Shown here: positions 1 to 10,253 of the stretch, one piece after another | Layout: the number at the start of each line of letters is the position of its first letter | How positions within the stretch are numbered: position 1 is the stretch's first letter | Source: Cymbomonas tetramitiformis | Lineage: Eukaryota; Chlorophyta; Pyramimonadophyceae; Pyramimonadales; Pyramimonadaceae | Length of the DNA: 64,000 nt | NCBI GenBank assembly: GCA_001247695.2 | Contig: LGRX02033513.1 | Location: 1-64,000 of the forward strand | Reading direction: 5' to 3' | The notes under the pieces: generated by a model | Seen by the model: only the letters and a program-made list of their open reading frames with translations | Told to the model about the DNA's origin: nothing | The model's database searches: none | Translations under genes and position numbers: made by a program

Positions 1-2820
1 TATGGGCGACGGTGTGCATGGTGGGAAGGCGCCCGGTAGTAGAAGGTTGGGATGTTCAATATGTGGGGACAGCTCCCCGAGCACGCGCCTGTAACCCGAG
101 GTATGTTTTGTGGTGGGTTGCTGTGGATGTCCATGGGTCGGGAGTTGCGTGTTAAGAGGGCTGTTAGCACTCTCTACGCGCCCCCAGACCCGCGACGGTG
201 GTGGCATCAAGCCGATGGGTCGGGAGTTGCGTGTTAAGAGGGCTGTTAGCACTCCCTACGCGCCCCCGGACCCGTGGCGTCACCGAGGTACGGTGTGGGT
301 TGCGGGGTGTATGGTAGTCGCATGGGAAGTGCGTAGTCTGTTGGTGACGGCTGCGATGTGGGGACAGCTCCCTGGGCACGCGCCTGATCTTTAGGGGCTC
401 CATGTGATGGTGGGCGGTACCGTATGGGCGACGGTGTGCATGGTGGCAAGGCGCCCGGTTGTAGAAGGTTGGGATGTTCAATGTGTGGGGACAGCTCCCC
501 GGGCACGCGCCTGTAACCCAAGGTATGTTTTGTGGTGGGTTGTCGTGGATGCCCATGGGTCGGGAGTTGCGTGTTAAGAGGGCTGTTAGCACTCTCTACG
601 CGCCCCCGGACCCGCGACGGGTGGTGGTATCATGCCGATGGGTCGGGAGTTGCGTGTTAAGAGGGCTGTTAGCACTCCCTACGCGCCCCCGGACCCGTGG
701 CGTCACCGAGGTACGGTGTGGGTTGCGGTGTGTATGGTAGTCGCATGGGAGTGCGCAGGCTGTTGGTGACGGCTGCGATGTGGGGACAGCTCCCCGGACA
801 CGCGCCTGAACCTTAGGGGCTCCATGTGATAGTGGGCGGTACCGTATTATGGGCGACGGTGTGCATGGTGGCAAGGCGCCCGGTTGTAGAAGGTTGGGAT
901 GTTCCATATGTGGGGACAGCTCCCCGGGCACGCGCCTGTAACCCGAGGTATGTTTTGTGGTGGGTTGTTGTGGATGCCCATGGGTCGGGAGTTGCGTGTT
1001 AAGAGGGCTGTTAGCACTCTCTACGCGCCCCCGGACCCGCGACGGGTGGTGGCATCATGCCGATGGGTCGGGAGTTGCGTGTTAAGAGGGCTGTTAGCAC
1101 TCTCTACGCGCCCCCGGACCCGTGGCGTCACCGAGGTACGGTGTGGGTTGCGGTGTGTATGGTAGTCGCATGGGAAGTGCGCAGTCTGTTGGTGACGGCT
1201 GCGATGTGGGGACAGCTCCCTGGACACGCGCCCGATCCTTAGGGGCTCCATGTGATGGTGGGCGGTACCGTATGGGCGACGGTGTGCATGGTGGGAAGGC
1301 GCCCGGTTGTAGAAGGTTGGGATGTTCAATGTGTGGGGACAGCTCCCCGGGCACGCGCCTGTGTAACCCGAGGTATGTTTTGTGGTGGGTTGTTGTGGAT
1401 GCCCATGGGTCGGGAGTTGCGTGTTAAGAGGGCTACTAGCACTCCCTACGCGCCTCCGGACCCGTGGCGTCACCGAGGTACGGTGTGGGTTGCGGTGTGC
1501 ATGGTAGTCGCATGGGAAGTGCGCAGTCTGTTGGTGACGGCTGCGATGTGGGGACAGCTCCCTGGACACGCGCCCGATCCTTAGGGGCTCCATGTGATGG
1601 TGGGCGGTACCGTATGGGCGACGGTGTGCATGGTGGGAAGGCGCCCGGTTGTAGAAGGTTGGGATGCTCAATATGTGGGGACAGCTCCCCGGGCACGCGC
1701 CTGTAACCCGAGGTATGTTTTGTGGTGGGTTGTTGTGGATGCCCATGGGTCGGGAGTTGCGTGTTACGAGGGCTGTCAGCACTCCCTACGCGCCCCCGGA
1801 CCCGCGACGGGTGGTGGCATCATGCCGATGGGTCGGGAGTTGCGTGTTAAGAGGGCTGTTAGCACTCCCTACGCGCCCCCGGACCCGTGGCGTCACCGAG
1901 GTACGGTGTGGGTTGCGGTGTGTATGGTAGTCCCATGGGTAAGTGCGCAGGCTGTTGGTGAGGGCTGCGATGTGGGGACAGCTCCCTGGACACGCGCCCG
2001 ATCCTTAGGGGCTCCATGTGATAGTGGGCGGTACCGTATGGGCGACGGTGTGCATGGTGGCAAGGCGCCCGGTTGTAGAAGGTTGGGATGTTCAATGTGT
2101 GGGGACAGCTCCCCGGGCACGCGCATGTAACCCGAGGTATGTTTTGTGGTGGGTTGCAGGGTAGATATCTTCCGCGGAGGTGACTCGGCCCGCATTGGGA
2201 ATTTACTTCGGCCACATTTCGGCCCGTCTCGGCCCGAACCCAAAATTGCCCGCCAAAAATTTAATTTTAAGTATGACAATTTGTCAAAAATCGATAAAAT
2301 TTTGGAAATTTATCGATTTTCCCCTCGATGCGACTCGGCCCATCCGCAACTTTTCCTTCGGCCCGCCTTCGGCCCGGGCCTCCGTGACACGGCCCCGGGC
2401 CGGCCAATCCCAGGAAGATATCTTCCCTGGTGGGTTGTTGTGGATGCCCATGGGTCGGGAGTTGCGTGTTAAGAGGGCTGTTAGCACTCCCTACGCGCCC
2501 CCGGACCCGTGGCGTCACCGAGGTACGGTGTGGGTTGCGGTGTGTATGGTAGTCGCATGGGAAGTGTGCAGTCTGTTGGTGACGGCTGCGATGTGGGGAC
2601 AACTCCTTGGACACGCGCCCGAACCTTAGGGGCTCCATGTGATAGTGGGCGGTATCGTATGGGCGACGGTGTGCATGGTGGCAAGGCGCCCGGTTGTAGA
2701 AGGTTGGGATGTTCAATATGTAGGGACATACAGCTCCCCAGGCACGCGCCTGTAACCCGAGGTATGTTTTGTGGTGGGTTGTTGTGGATGCCCATGGGTC
2801 GGGAGTTGCGTGTTAAGAGG
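1..2820. repeat. Satellite array, ~424-bp unit with internal ~83-bp duplication
   Basis: A recurring landmark (GATGTTCAATATGTGGGGAC and variants) appears near 50, 474, 899, 1320, 1664, 2088 and 2708. Most steps are ~424 bp. Inside most units a ~83-bp segment beginning GGGTCGGGAGTTGCGTG is present twice; the shorter ~342-bp unit (about 1322-1664) has it once. The long last step is explained by the MITE at 2157-2429. The array runs off the left edge of the window. The many open frames across it on both strands follow from GC-rich repetition and show no protein family; I regard none as genes. Confidence 0.92.
2157..2429. mobile_element. Non-autonomous hAT-type MITE (273 bp) in the satellite
   Basis: The element interrupts a satellite unit cleanly. 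Terminal inverted repeats are CAGGGTAGATATCTTCC at the left and CAGGGAAGATATCTTCC (reverse complement of the right end), 16 of 17 identical. It is flanked by an exact 8-bp target duplication, GTGGGTTG, at 2149-2156 and 2430-2437; removing the element and one copy restores the satellite sequence. CGGCCC-type motifs are repeated near both ends. An 8-bp duplication with CAGGG tips is the hAT superfamily signature. It has no coding capacity. Confidence 0.9.
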
Positions 2821-3080
2821 GTGTCCACTACCCGGTGGTACATGGGGATGTACCCAAGAGGGTCTGGGTACATAGGGATGTACCCAAGCTAAATCGATGG
2901 TATGGGGGCATAAATTTAATGGTTTGTCGTTACGAATCATCAATATAGCTAGCCAACATCGTCATGAACACGGGAATATGCCGTCACAAGCATCCTGGTA
3001 GGATATATATCATGTCAGGTGCATTCAAAACCATGCAAATCGCAACTTGGCTCCCAAAAACATTTTTTAATTGTTTTTTA
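2821..3080. other. Transition region with small palindromes, no gene
   Basis: At 2835-2890 two short inverted motifs of the form GGTACAT...ATGTACCC occur back to back at the edge of the satellite. The rest is AT-rich and shows no gene or known element. Confidence 0.5.
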
Positions 3081-3490
3081 AACCCAAAGATGCCAAACAG
3101 CCGAGGGCTTCCCGTGCGTCCTAGAACGCGAAACTTGGCAGAAATACTGCCAAGATACATATCTTCAGGTTACCAGAAGCTCAAGGCTTCAAGTTTCTTG
3201 TGCGCGAAACGCGCAATTTATTTCTAAGGCAGATGTTTTGGGTTTGGGTTTGGGTTCGAACCCAAACCCAAAGATGCCAAACAGCCGAGCGCTTCCCGTG
3301 CGTCCTAGAGCACGAAACTTGGCAAAAATACTGCCAAGATACATATCTTTGAGTTACCAGAAGCTCAAGGCTTCAATTTACTCGTGCGCCCAACGCGCAA
3401 TTTATTTCTAAGGCAGATTTATTGGGTTTGGGTTTGGGTTCGAACACAAACCCAAACCCAAAGATGCCAAGCAGCCGAGGGTTTCCCCTG
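3081..3490. repeat. ~184-bp tandem repeat with GGGTTT/AAACCC inverted arms
   Basis: Two full copies and a partial third copy of a unit starting AAAGATGCCAAACAGCCGAG. Between copies are runs of TTTGGG facing AACCCA (about 3237-3272 and 3421-3462), forming inverted, telomere-like hexamer arms. No coding potential. Confidence 0.75.
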
Positions 3491-3659
3491 CGTGTGCATG
3501 TGTGTCAATGCATATGAAATATTCCATGAAATAAATGTGAATATCCCGCACAAACGGGAAGCGCTCGGCTGTTTTGTAGAATTAGGGTGCACCCAAAATA
3601 CAAAACGCATCTTTGAAAGTCGGAAGTTTTAAAGATGCTTGCCGGTCGCGTGCAGAGGT

Positions 3660-3803
3660 AAAAGGCAAGGCAAAGGGTTTAGGATATAGAAGAAGTAGGA
3701 ATAGTTTTCAGAAGCACTAGAATACTTTTCATATGCTTCTGAAAACTATTCCTACTGCCGCTAAATCTTAATCCCTTTGCCTTTCCCTTTGCCTTTGACC
3801 TTC
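3660..3803. repeat. Foldback / hairpin element
   Basis: A 23-bp arm beginning AGTAGGAATAGTTTTCAG is repeated in inverse orientation about 20 bp further on. Weaker outer arms (GGCAAAGGG against CCCTTTGCC) extend the fold to about 140 bp. It could be a small MITE, but I could not define a target duplication. Confidence 0.6.
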
Positions 3804-3848
3804 CGTTCGCAGTTTTACCACGTGCACCTGACCTCGCGTCGGAGCGGT

Positions 3849-3903
3849 GGCATGGCATGGCATGGCATGGCATGGCATGGCATGGCATGGCATGGCATGG
3901 CAC
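3849..3903. repeat. (CATGG)n microsatellite
   Basis: About ten perfect CATGG pentamers, flanked on each side by a direct repeat of CCTCGCGTCGGA. Confidence 0.95.
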
Positions 3904-4029
3904 CTCGCGTCGGATCCGGCGAAATGACGATGACGACCTGTCTCAGGTCTGATGACATCTTCGATCGCGCGGAATCAGTTCCCACTTCGTGTCCAATATC
4001 GTTTACCCAATCACTGCCTGTGACACGTA

Positions 4030-5092
4030 TGTCATGGGCAGTGATCTGAGGGGTGCTTGGGGGTCACACGTCTCACCGTATGCCCCCCAACACGGCCCAC
4101 AGTCACTGCCCGTGACAGCTGTGCCGCGGGCAGTGATTTGAGGAGTGCTTGGTTGGGGGTCACCCGCCTCACCGTATGCCCCCTAACACGGCCCACAGTC
4201 ACTGCCAGTGACAACTATGTCATGGGCAGTGATTTGGTGATTGCTTGGGGGTCACACGCCTCACCTTATGCTCCCCCACACGGCCCACAATCACCGCCTG
4301 TGATAACTATGTTATGGGCAGTGATCTGAGGGGTGCTCGGGGGTCACACGCCTCACCTTATGCCCCCCGACACGGCCCACAGTCACTGCCCGTGACTGTT
4401 ACGTCACGGGCAGTGATCTGAGGGGTACTTGGGGGCCATACACCTCGCCTTATGCCCCCCAATACGGCCCACAGTCACTGCCCGTGACAGCTGTGTCGCG
4501 GGCAGTGATTTGAGGGGTGCATGGGGGTCACCCGCCTCACCGTATGCCCCCCGACACGGCCCACAGTCACTGCCCGGGACGGTTGTGTCATGGGCAGTGA
4601 TTTGAGGGGTGCTTGGGGGTCGCATGCCTCACCTTATGCTCCCCCACACGGCCCACAATCACCGCCAGTGATAGCTATGACATGGGCAGTGATCTGAGGG
4701 GTGCTTGGGGGTCACATGCCTCACCTCATGCCCCCCCCACACGGCCCACAATCACCGCCCGTAACAGCTTAGTCCGGCTTGTCATGGGCAGTGATCTGAG
4801 GGGTGCTTGGGGGTCACACGCCTCACCTTATGCCCCCCGACACGGTCCACAGTCACTGCCTGTGACAACTATGTCATGGGCAGTGATCTGAGGGGTGCTT
4901 GGGGGTCACACGCCTCACCTTATGCCCCCCAACACGGCCCACAGTCACTGCCCATGACAGCTGTGTCGTGGGCAGTGATTTGAGGGGTGCTTGGGGGTCA
5001 CACGCCTCACCTTATGCCCACCCAACACGGCCCACAATCACTGACCGTGACAGCTTTGTCGTGGGCAGTGATTTGAGGGGTGCTTGAGGGTC
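4030..5092. repeat. 92-bp tandem repeat, ~12 copies, each with a hairpin
   Basis: The landmark GGGCAGTGAT recurs near 4036, 4130, 4223, 4316, 4409, 4502, 4594, 4686, 4788, 4880, 4971 and 5064. Each copy contains an inverted pair, TCACTGCCCGTGAC and GTCACGGGCAGTGA, separated by 6-10 bp; the copy near 4385-4418 is perfect. Conserved hairpins amid substitutions elsewhere suggest the fold is kept or that the array arose from a small inverted-repeat element. No gene. Confidence 0.9.
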
Positions 5093-5318
5093 ACATGATT
5101 GTGCGCTTACTAATTGTTTGCTTGACTTGTTTGCAGGAGATGGATGCAGGACATGGAGCAGCTTTCGAAGATTGTATGGTTGCTTAGCTTGCTAATCTTA
5201 TCCGTTGCTTGTTAGGTGATCGTGCGTGTGGCAGGCTGTATGCACATTAGTTTGGATATGTTGTTCATTGTTAGTTTGAGCCAATCGCATTACGACGTAT
5301 GTATGTATGTTTACACTT

Positions 5319-5790
5319 GGTCACAGGGTAGGGGATGTGACATCCGTCATTTTTCTTAAGTGTGATAGGGTGGGGTGTGTGTCATCGGTCATTTGTCTTA
5401 AGTGTGATAGGGTGGGGTGGGTGTCATCGGTCATTTTTCTTAAGTGTTATAGGGTGGGGTGTGTGTCATCGGTCATTCGTCTTAAGTGTGATAGGGTGGG
5501 GTGTGTGTCATCGGTCATTCGTCTTAAGTGTGATAGGGTGGGGTGTGTGTCATCGATCATTTGTCTTAAGTGTGATAGGGTGGGGTGGGTGCCATCGGTC
5601 ATTTGTCTTAAGTGTGATAGGGTGGGGGTGGGTGTCATCGGTCATTTGTCTTAAGTGTGATAGGGTAGGGGATGTGACATCTGTCATTTTTCTTAAGTGC
5701 CATAGGGTGGGGTGTGTGTCATCGGTCATTTTGCTTAAGTGTGATAGGGTGGGGTGGGTGTCATCGGTCATTTGTCTTAAGTGTCATACA
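5319..5790. repeat. 42-bp minisatellite, ~11 copies
   Basis: Unit of 42 bp containing GTGATAGGGTGGGGTGTG and ATCGGTCATTTGTCTTAAG. The same family is found at 21651-21733 and 23423-23535. Because 42 is a multiple of three, long repetitive frames are open on both strands; they are not considered genes. Confidence 0.93.
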
Positions 5791-5838
5791 GCAATTTCAT
5801 GACCTAATCAAAAGTGCATTTTCGATGACGACGATGAC

Positions 5839-6423
5839 TCTTAGGGCTAGATAAGCGAGCCCTCAGTATATCATATAAAATACAAGTAAACGCTGCGTTA
5901 TAGAACAGTAACACAAGCGTAAGATAATAGCGGGGGATGAGTGCAGACTTCTGTGTGAAGATACTGCTGAAGCACAACGCTTCCTCATCTATACCATACG
6001 TCTCCCATCGCATAGATGGTACCGCCATTGGGTTGTGAACCCGAGACGTTGGTTGAACGACCAGTATCGTCAGAACGAATAATACGTTCGCTCCATAATA
6101 CTGCGCATGCTTGTTCCGCACATGCTTAAAGCAAAGATGGTTCTTGTTTGTTACTTCAAGATGTATCTTGCTTTGCCATCTTCGAGTTCGACGTACGAAT
6201 TCTCGATGACAGGTGTCATTCAAGTCTTTCCTTGATTAATGACAGATGACGTGACTTATCATCTGACGACATGTACAGTCATAGTCGACCGTACTGACGA
6301 CTGTCTGTCATTATAATATATGACATGACTCGACATGACATGACATGACATGATATGACATGTCTGACATGTATGACACGTATGACATGTATGACACATA
6401 TGTCATCGGTCATGACCCTGACA
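5839..6423 (-). repeat. 3' LTR of Ty3/gypsy element
   Basis: 585 bp. On the minus strand it begins TGTCAGGGTCATGACC and ends CTAGCCCTAAGA, so the 3' tip is GA rather than the usual CA. The promoter-side end contains a degenerate TGACA/TGACATG microsatellite (about 6325-6410). A 139-codon frame inside it is not considered a gene because the same frame is broken up in the other LTR. Confidence 0.92.
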
Positions 6424-7452
6424 GATCTCCCCTCTTAAAAGAGTTGTGACCTCACAACGGGCATACCTTTGTATATGTCTATGATGTCTTTGTTGTTGTT
6501 GCTTCTTGCTGGTACCAGTCTTCTTACACCGATTTGAGGCGTCCCTCATGGTGTTTTTAGGTTATTGGGGGGAACTGAGTCCACTTTAGTCCCTCACCTT
6601 ACAGTTCTTAGGATGTAACCCCCTTTGAAGTTCGTATCGTATTTCAGAGTGACGTTTCAAGGTTCAATGAATTGCGTTTCGTGATACAGATTGACGCTGG
6701 ATTACTGATTGATCCACACGTATCGTGCGTCAGAGTGACGATTCAAAGTATCCGAAGTGTACGTTACGGATTATTTGCGCTAGCCGTCGTCGCTTTGCGA
6801 ACGACGATCCCACGATTTAACGATTTATAATCGAACGATTCTCGGCCTGATATAGTGCACCCAACCCTTCCTCCCCTCCTTAAGCTACTTTGGAGGATCA
6901 TAGGTGGAAACGGGGAGCCCGTCTTTGTTTCCGGAGTTATTTCACCGGGGGCTTGTTTTATTGCAAACAGAGTGGCCCTGCTTAACGGGATTGGACTTAT
7001 AATCCTTACCCGGTCTGCTCACTCTTGATATGGTCCAGTACGCACGCTTTGACGAACATCTATCGCGATGAGTGAGAATGGATTCGCCACGTACTAATGT
7101 GAAATTTATTTAGTTATGTTTGTCGAGCACAACTTAGGATCACAACTCCGTCTACCTCAGTCGATATCTCCGGTAGCTTCGGATGACTGGCCAAAAAATC
7201 CGATGACAAACCACGGTTTTGGCAAAGGTAGCATTTAGCAGTTTTTATTTATCCACAGACATGATATCTCGCATGTGCGTATCTGTGCAAGGGTATGATT
7301 TTGTACAAGGCTCACTACACCTTTAGCAAGGAAGGATCAATTTCCTGCTTCTATGCAACATAATGATAAAACATTAAGAGCAAGGTTTATAGATGATCGA
7401 CATGTATTAGTATATATTACAAGAAGTAAGGGCATGAGGCTTAATATAATGT
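6424..7452 (-). other. Ty3/gypsy 3' internal region without genes
   Basis: About 1 kb between the pol stop and the 3' LTR. It ends in the polypurine tract AAGAGGGGAGA on the minus strand. No frame of interest was found. Confidence 0.7.
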
Positions 7453-8208
7453 TTAGCCTTCATAGGCAGCTATTATGTCTGCTGCATTGGTCAGCTCTGT
7501 GGCTTTGACCCAGGTGTCATGCTCAGGGCCGTAGCCTGCATATCGCACTAAATAGTACTTGACACCTCTAGTGATCTTATCTGAGAGTATATGTGATATC
7601 TCAAACAGTGGTTGCCCTTCTTCGGTGATCATCTGTGGCAGAGGCAAAGGTGCTTGGATCGAGTCATTGTACAGCTCTAATCTGGATACAGGCTGTACCG
7701 GATGAATACGGATATCGAGGTCTCCGAAATCTAACTCGTATGCACGCCCATGGCTAAGCACTTTGGAAATGGTGAATGGCCCAATATATGGCTGCTTAAA
7801 GTGTCTGCCTGCCTCTGCCAAACCAGTCCATTGAATAAACTCGGTCCGTAAAAGAACTTTTTGCCCAACTGCATACTGCCGAGGCATGTGAGTCTTATTG
7901 AATCTGGCTTGGCTAATTTCTGCTGCTCGGGAAATGTTGTCTACCAAGTTGGCATATACAGCCGAGTACTGGTCAAAATGATCTCGAATAGCTCTTTGTA
8001 TTGGAACAGGAGCTTCTGGCGGAATAGTGATTACCAGGCCATGAGGCGAAAGTGGTTGCGCCATCGAGTCGAGATAAAATGGTGGATGAATAACCAGTTG
8101 ATGCAGAAACTGTGTTGTTAATTGCAAACTCCACCAGAGGCAACTTGTCCTCCCACGAATTGGCTGAAGTATCATTGCAACAACACCTGTGGATGAAAAA
8201 AATACCAC
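7453..8208 (-). pseudogene. pol: Ty3/gypsy integrase C-terminus and chromodomain
   Basis: The frame carries the integrase C-terminal region (RFNKTHMPRQYAVGQKVLL, then a GPF-type strand, YIGPFTISKV) and ends in a chromodomain (FEISHILSDK, YYLVRYAGYGPEHDTW). This places the element among chromoviruses, whose chromodomain is thought to guide integration to marked chromatin. The first ~37 codons are out of register: the real protein sequence up to about 8096 is in the upstream pol frame, after the 88-bp intron-like gap at 8187-8274. One extra T near 8096 causes the shift. The stop is TAA at 7453-7455. Confidence 0.88.
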
Positions 8209-8274
8209 CTAATAATCAGTTTATAAACCAGAGGATGGTGAAATCGAATCATGAATCAACAATTTGAAAAGTAC
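8187..8274 (-). other. 88-bp spliceosomal-type intron inside integrase
   Basis: On the minus strand it begins GTACTTTTC and ends TTTTTTTCATCCACAG, with CTGAT about 30 nt before the 3' end as a branch-point candidate. It contains stops in the pol frame. Removing it joins ...EDILR to CCCNDTSANSWEDKLPLVEF in frame, matching the spacing of the conserved LR...W..LPL.EFA.NN stretch of gypsy integrases. Basis: sequence plus family knowledge; splicing itself is inferred. Confidence 0.75.
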
Positions 8275-10253
8275 CTGAGGATATCCTCGATGAAGGCATG
8301 GCTCCTCTCATTGGCTGCATTCGACTGTGGATGGTGTGAGGACGTCATAGACAATCTTGTACCAGTAGATTTCCACAGTGTTTGCCAGAATGTAGAGGTG
8401 AATCTGGGGTTTCGATCTGAGATGATGTTCCTCGGAAGACCATGGAGCTTGACGATATGCTGCATATATATAGAAGCAGTATGCTGAGCTGTCCAGGTCA
8501 TGCTGAAGGGAATGAGATGACAGCGATGAGAAAATTGGCACATTACCACAAATATACTGTCGTGCCCATTAGTGGTGATAGGCAGGTCAGTAATCCAGTC
8601 AAGAGATACATCTAGCCATTTTGTCTTAGGCACAGAATATCGTATATGTGCCTGACCATAAGGCTTGTGTCGCCTCGTTTTCTGGCGCTGACAAACGGGG
8701 CACTCCCGAATGTACTTGATGGCTGCCGTTGTCATTCCTGGCCAATAATACCGGCTACGCAGAAGATGAAGCATGCGATTTTTGCCTACATGACCAGAAA
8801 TAGTGGCTGAGTGGCACTCATGAAGGAGAATGTGGCGAAGCTGTGTGATCTCACCGTCATCTGTGGGGACTTTAGCTGTTGGTGGAATGTACAGCTGTCT
8901 GCCATATATGGTCTTACGATAGATCAACCCCTGAATGAGCTCGAAGCTGTAGCTGCTGACTGACTGTGATGAAGTCGATGATGTCAGCTTAGCCAAAATA
9001 GTCTGTGCAAATGTATCACGATCATATTCGGATATAATGATGTTGTGTAGCTGATGAGCTGATGAAGAAGATATAAGAGCAATGAATGTAGGATCTGCAG
9101 ATGGCATGACTTCGCTGATGTCCATGTGCTGAAGACAATCAGTGAGTTCAAAAAGTGCAGAGATACGAGTGAGTGCGTCTGCAACCTTATTCTTATCGCC
9201 AGCAATATGCTCTATACGGAAGTTGTACTCGGAGAGCTCATCCAACCACCTTGCCTGTTTGGGGCTCAGTGTGGATTTGGACTGGAAATAAACCAGTGGC
9301 TGATGATCTGAGCGTACAATGGTCTCAGGAGCTCCCAACAAGATGTGGCGAAAGAATCGGAAGCCCTCCACAATGGCAAATAGCTCGATCTCAGGAATAG
9401 GCCAACGTCTCTGTGTATCGGATAGAGTGACGCTGTGATAACCACATGGCTTCATACCTTTTCCTTGATCCTGGAGTATCACTTGACCAACGTGTGTGCC
9501 TGATCCATCGACCTCCATAATAGATGGCAGTTTCTGATCTGGAAGCTGTAGTACTGGAGCGTTACAGATGGCACTTTTGAGGTTATCAAATGCCTGCTGC
9601 TGCTCAGATTCCCAGACAAACTCTGCATTATCTTTAAGGAGACGATTGAGCGGCTCGGCAACTTTGGAGAACTTTGGTATGAATCTCCTGAATTGACCGA
9701 CCATGCCCAAGAATGACCGAAGGGCTGACTTGCCATCTTTAGCCATACGGCGTAGAGGCTGTTTTCCAACGGTAGGACCATACGACACTGGAGGCTGAAT
9801 TGCCATAACTGCTCGGATTCTGTCTTCGATGATGGACACGCCTGCTTCAGAGATGTGATGTCCGATGAAATCTATAGATCTGACGAACAACTCCACCTTG
9901 GAAGGCCTGATGAAGAACTGGTGTTCTCTGCAACGCTGGAGAAACTGTCGGACATGACTCACGTGGCTGTCAAAATCCGGACTGTATACGATGGTATCGT
10001 CCATGAAAATTACAAGGAACCGATCGATGAAGTCGAAGAATGCCCGATTTCCTACACGTAGAGCTGTTGCAGGAGCATTGGTCAATCCGAAAGGCATGAC
10101 TGTCCACTCATAGGAACCGTATCTGGTGCGAATAGCTGTTTTGTGAATGTCATCTGGATGTATAGGAATCTGATGGGAAAACTGATTGAAGTCAAATCTG
10201 CTAAACCATCGTGCACCTTTTAGCTGTTCAAGAAGGGTGTCGTGAGGTGGCAA
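8256..10253 (-). CDS. pol: Ty3/gypsy pol: RT, RNase H, integrase core
   Basis: Reverse transcriptase with LKGARWFSRFDFNQFSHQI, MPFGLTNAPAT and the catalytic FMDD; RNase H with EVDGSGTHVGQVI and the closing IAGDKNKVADALTR; then the integrase HHCC zinc finger (HECH...GHVGKNRM, CPVCQRQK) and the DDE core (SLDWITDLP, ISDRNPRFTS, NERSHAFIE). The frame ends at 8256, inside the presumed intron, so the true exon edge is 8275. The first codon shown is not a start: the protein continues from the protease frame across a frameshift near 10268, where two extra bases (or one missing base) fall between NNIT and the IKDTYPLP motif. Confidence 0.93.
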   Translation of the reverse strand: MPPHDTLLEQLKGARWFSRFDFNQFSHQIPIHPDDIHKTAIRTRYGSYEWTVMPFGLTNAPATALRVGNRAFFDFIDRFLVIFMDDTIVYSPDFDSHVSHVRQFLQRCREHQFFIRPSKVELFVRSIDFIGHHISEAGVSIIEDRIRAVMAIQPPVSYGPTVGKQPLRRMAKDGKSALRSFLGMVGQFRRFIPKFSKVAEPLNRLLKDNAEFVWESEQQQAFDNLKSAICNAPVLQLPDQKLPSIMEVDGSGTHVGQVILQDQGKGMKPCGYHSVTLSDTQRRWPIPEIELFAIVEGFRFFRHILLGAPETIVRSDHQPLVYFQSKSTLSPKQARWLDELSEYNFRIEHIAGDKNKVADALTRISALFELTDCLQHMDISEVMPSADPTFIALISSSSAHQLHNIIISEYDRDTFAQTILAKLTSSTSSQSVSSYSFELIQGLIYRKTIYGRQLYIPPTAKVPTDDGEITQLRHILLHECHSATISGHVGKNRMLHLLRSRYYWPGMTTAAIKYIRECPVCQRQKTRRHKPYGQAHIRYSVPKTKWLDVSLDWITDLPITTNGHDSIFVVMCQFSHRCHLIPFSMTWTAQHTASIYMQHIVKLHGLPRNIISDRNPRFTSTFWQTLWKSTGTRLSMTSSHHPQSNAANERSHAFIEDILRYFSNC

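Noticed and set aside
1021..1782. 253-codon minus-strand frame and many others in the satellite
   Set aside because: They follow the repeat period, change with unit length, and show no protein family.
3237..3462. Interstitial telomere (TTTGGG runs)
   Set aside because: Runs are only two to three hexamers long, inverted, and belong to a 184-bp tandem repeat.
4030..5092. CRISPR-like regular repeats
   Set aside because: Units are head-to-tail with no unique spacers, the context is eukaryotic, and there are no cas genes.
5804..6223. 139-codon frame, similar to one at 19469-19867
   Set aside because: It lies inside the Ty3/gypsy LTRs and differs in frame between the two LTR copies.
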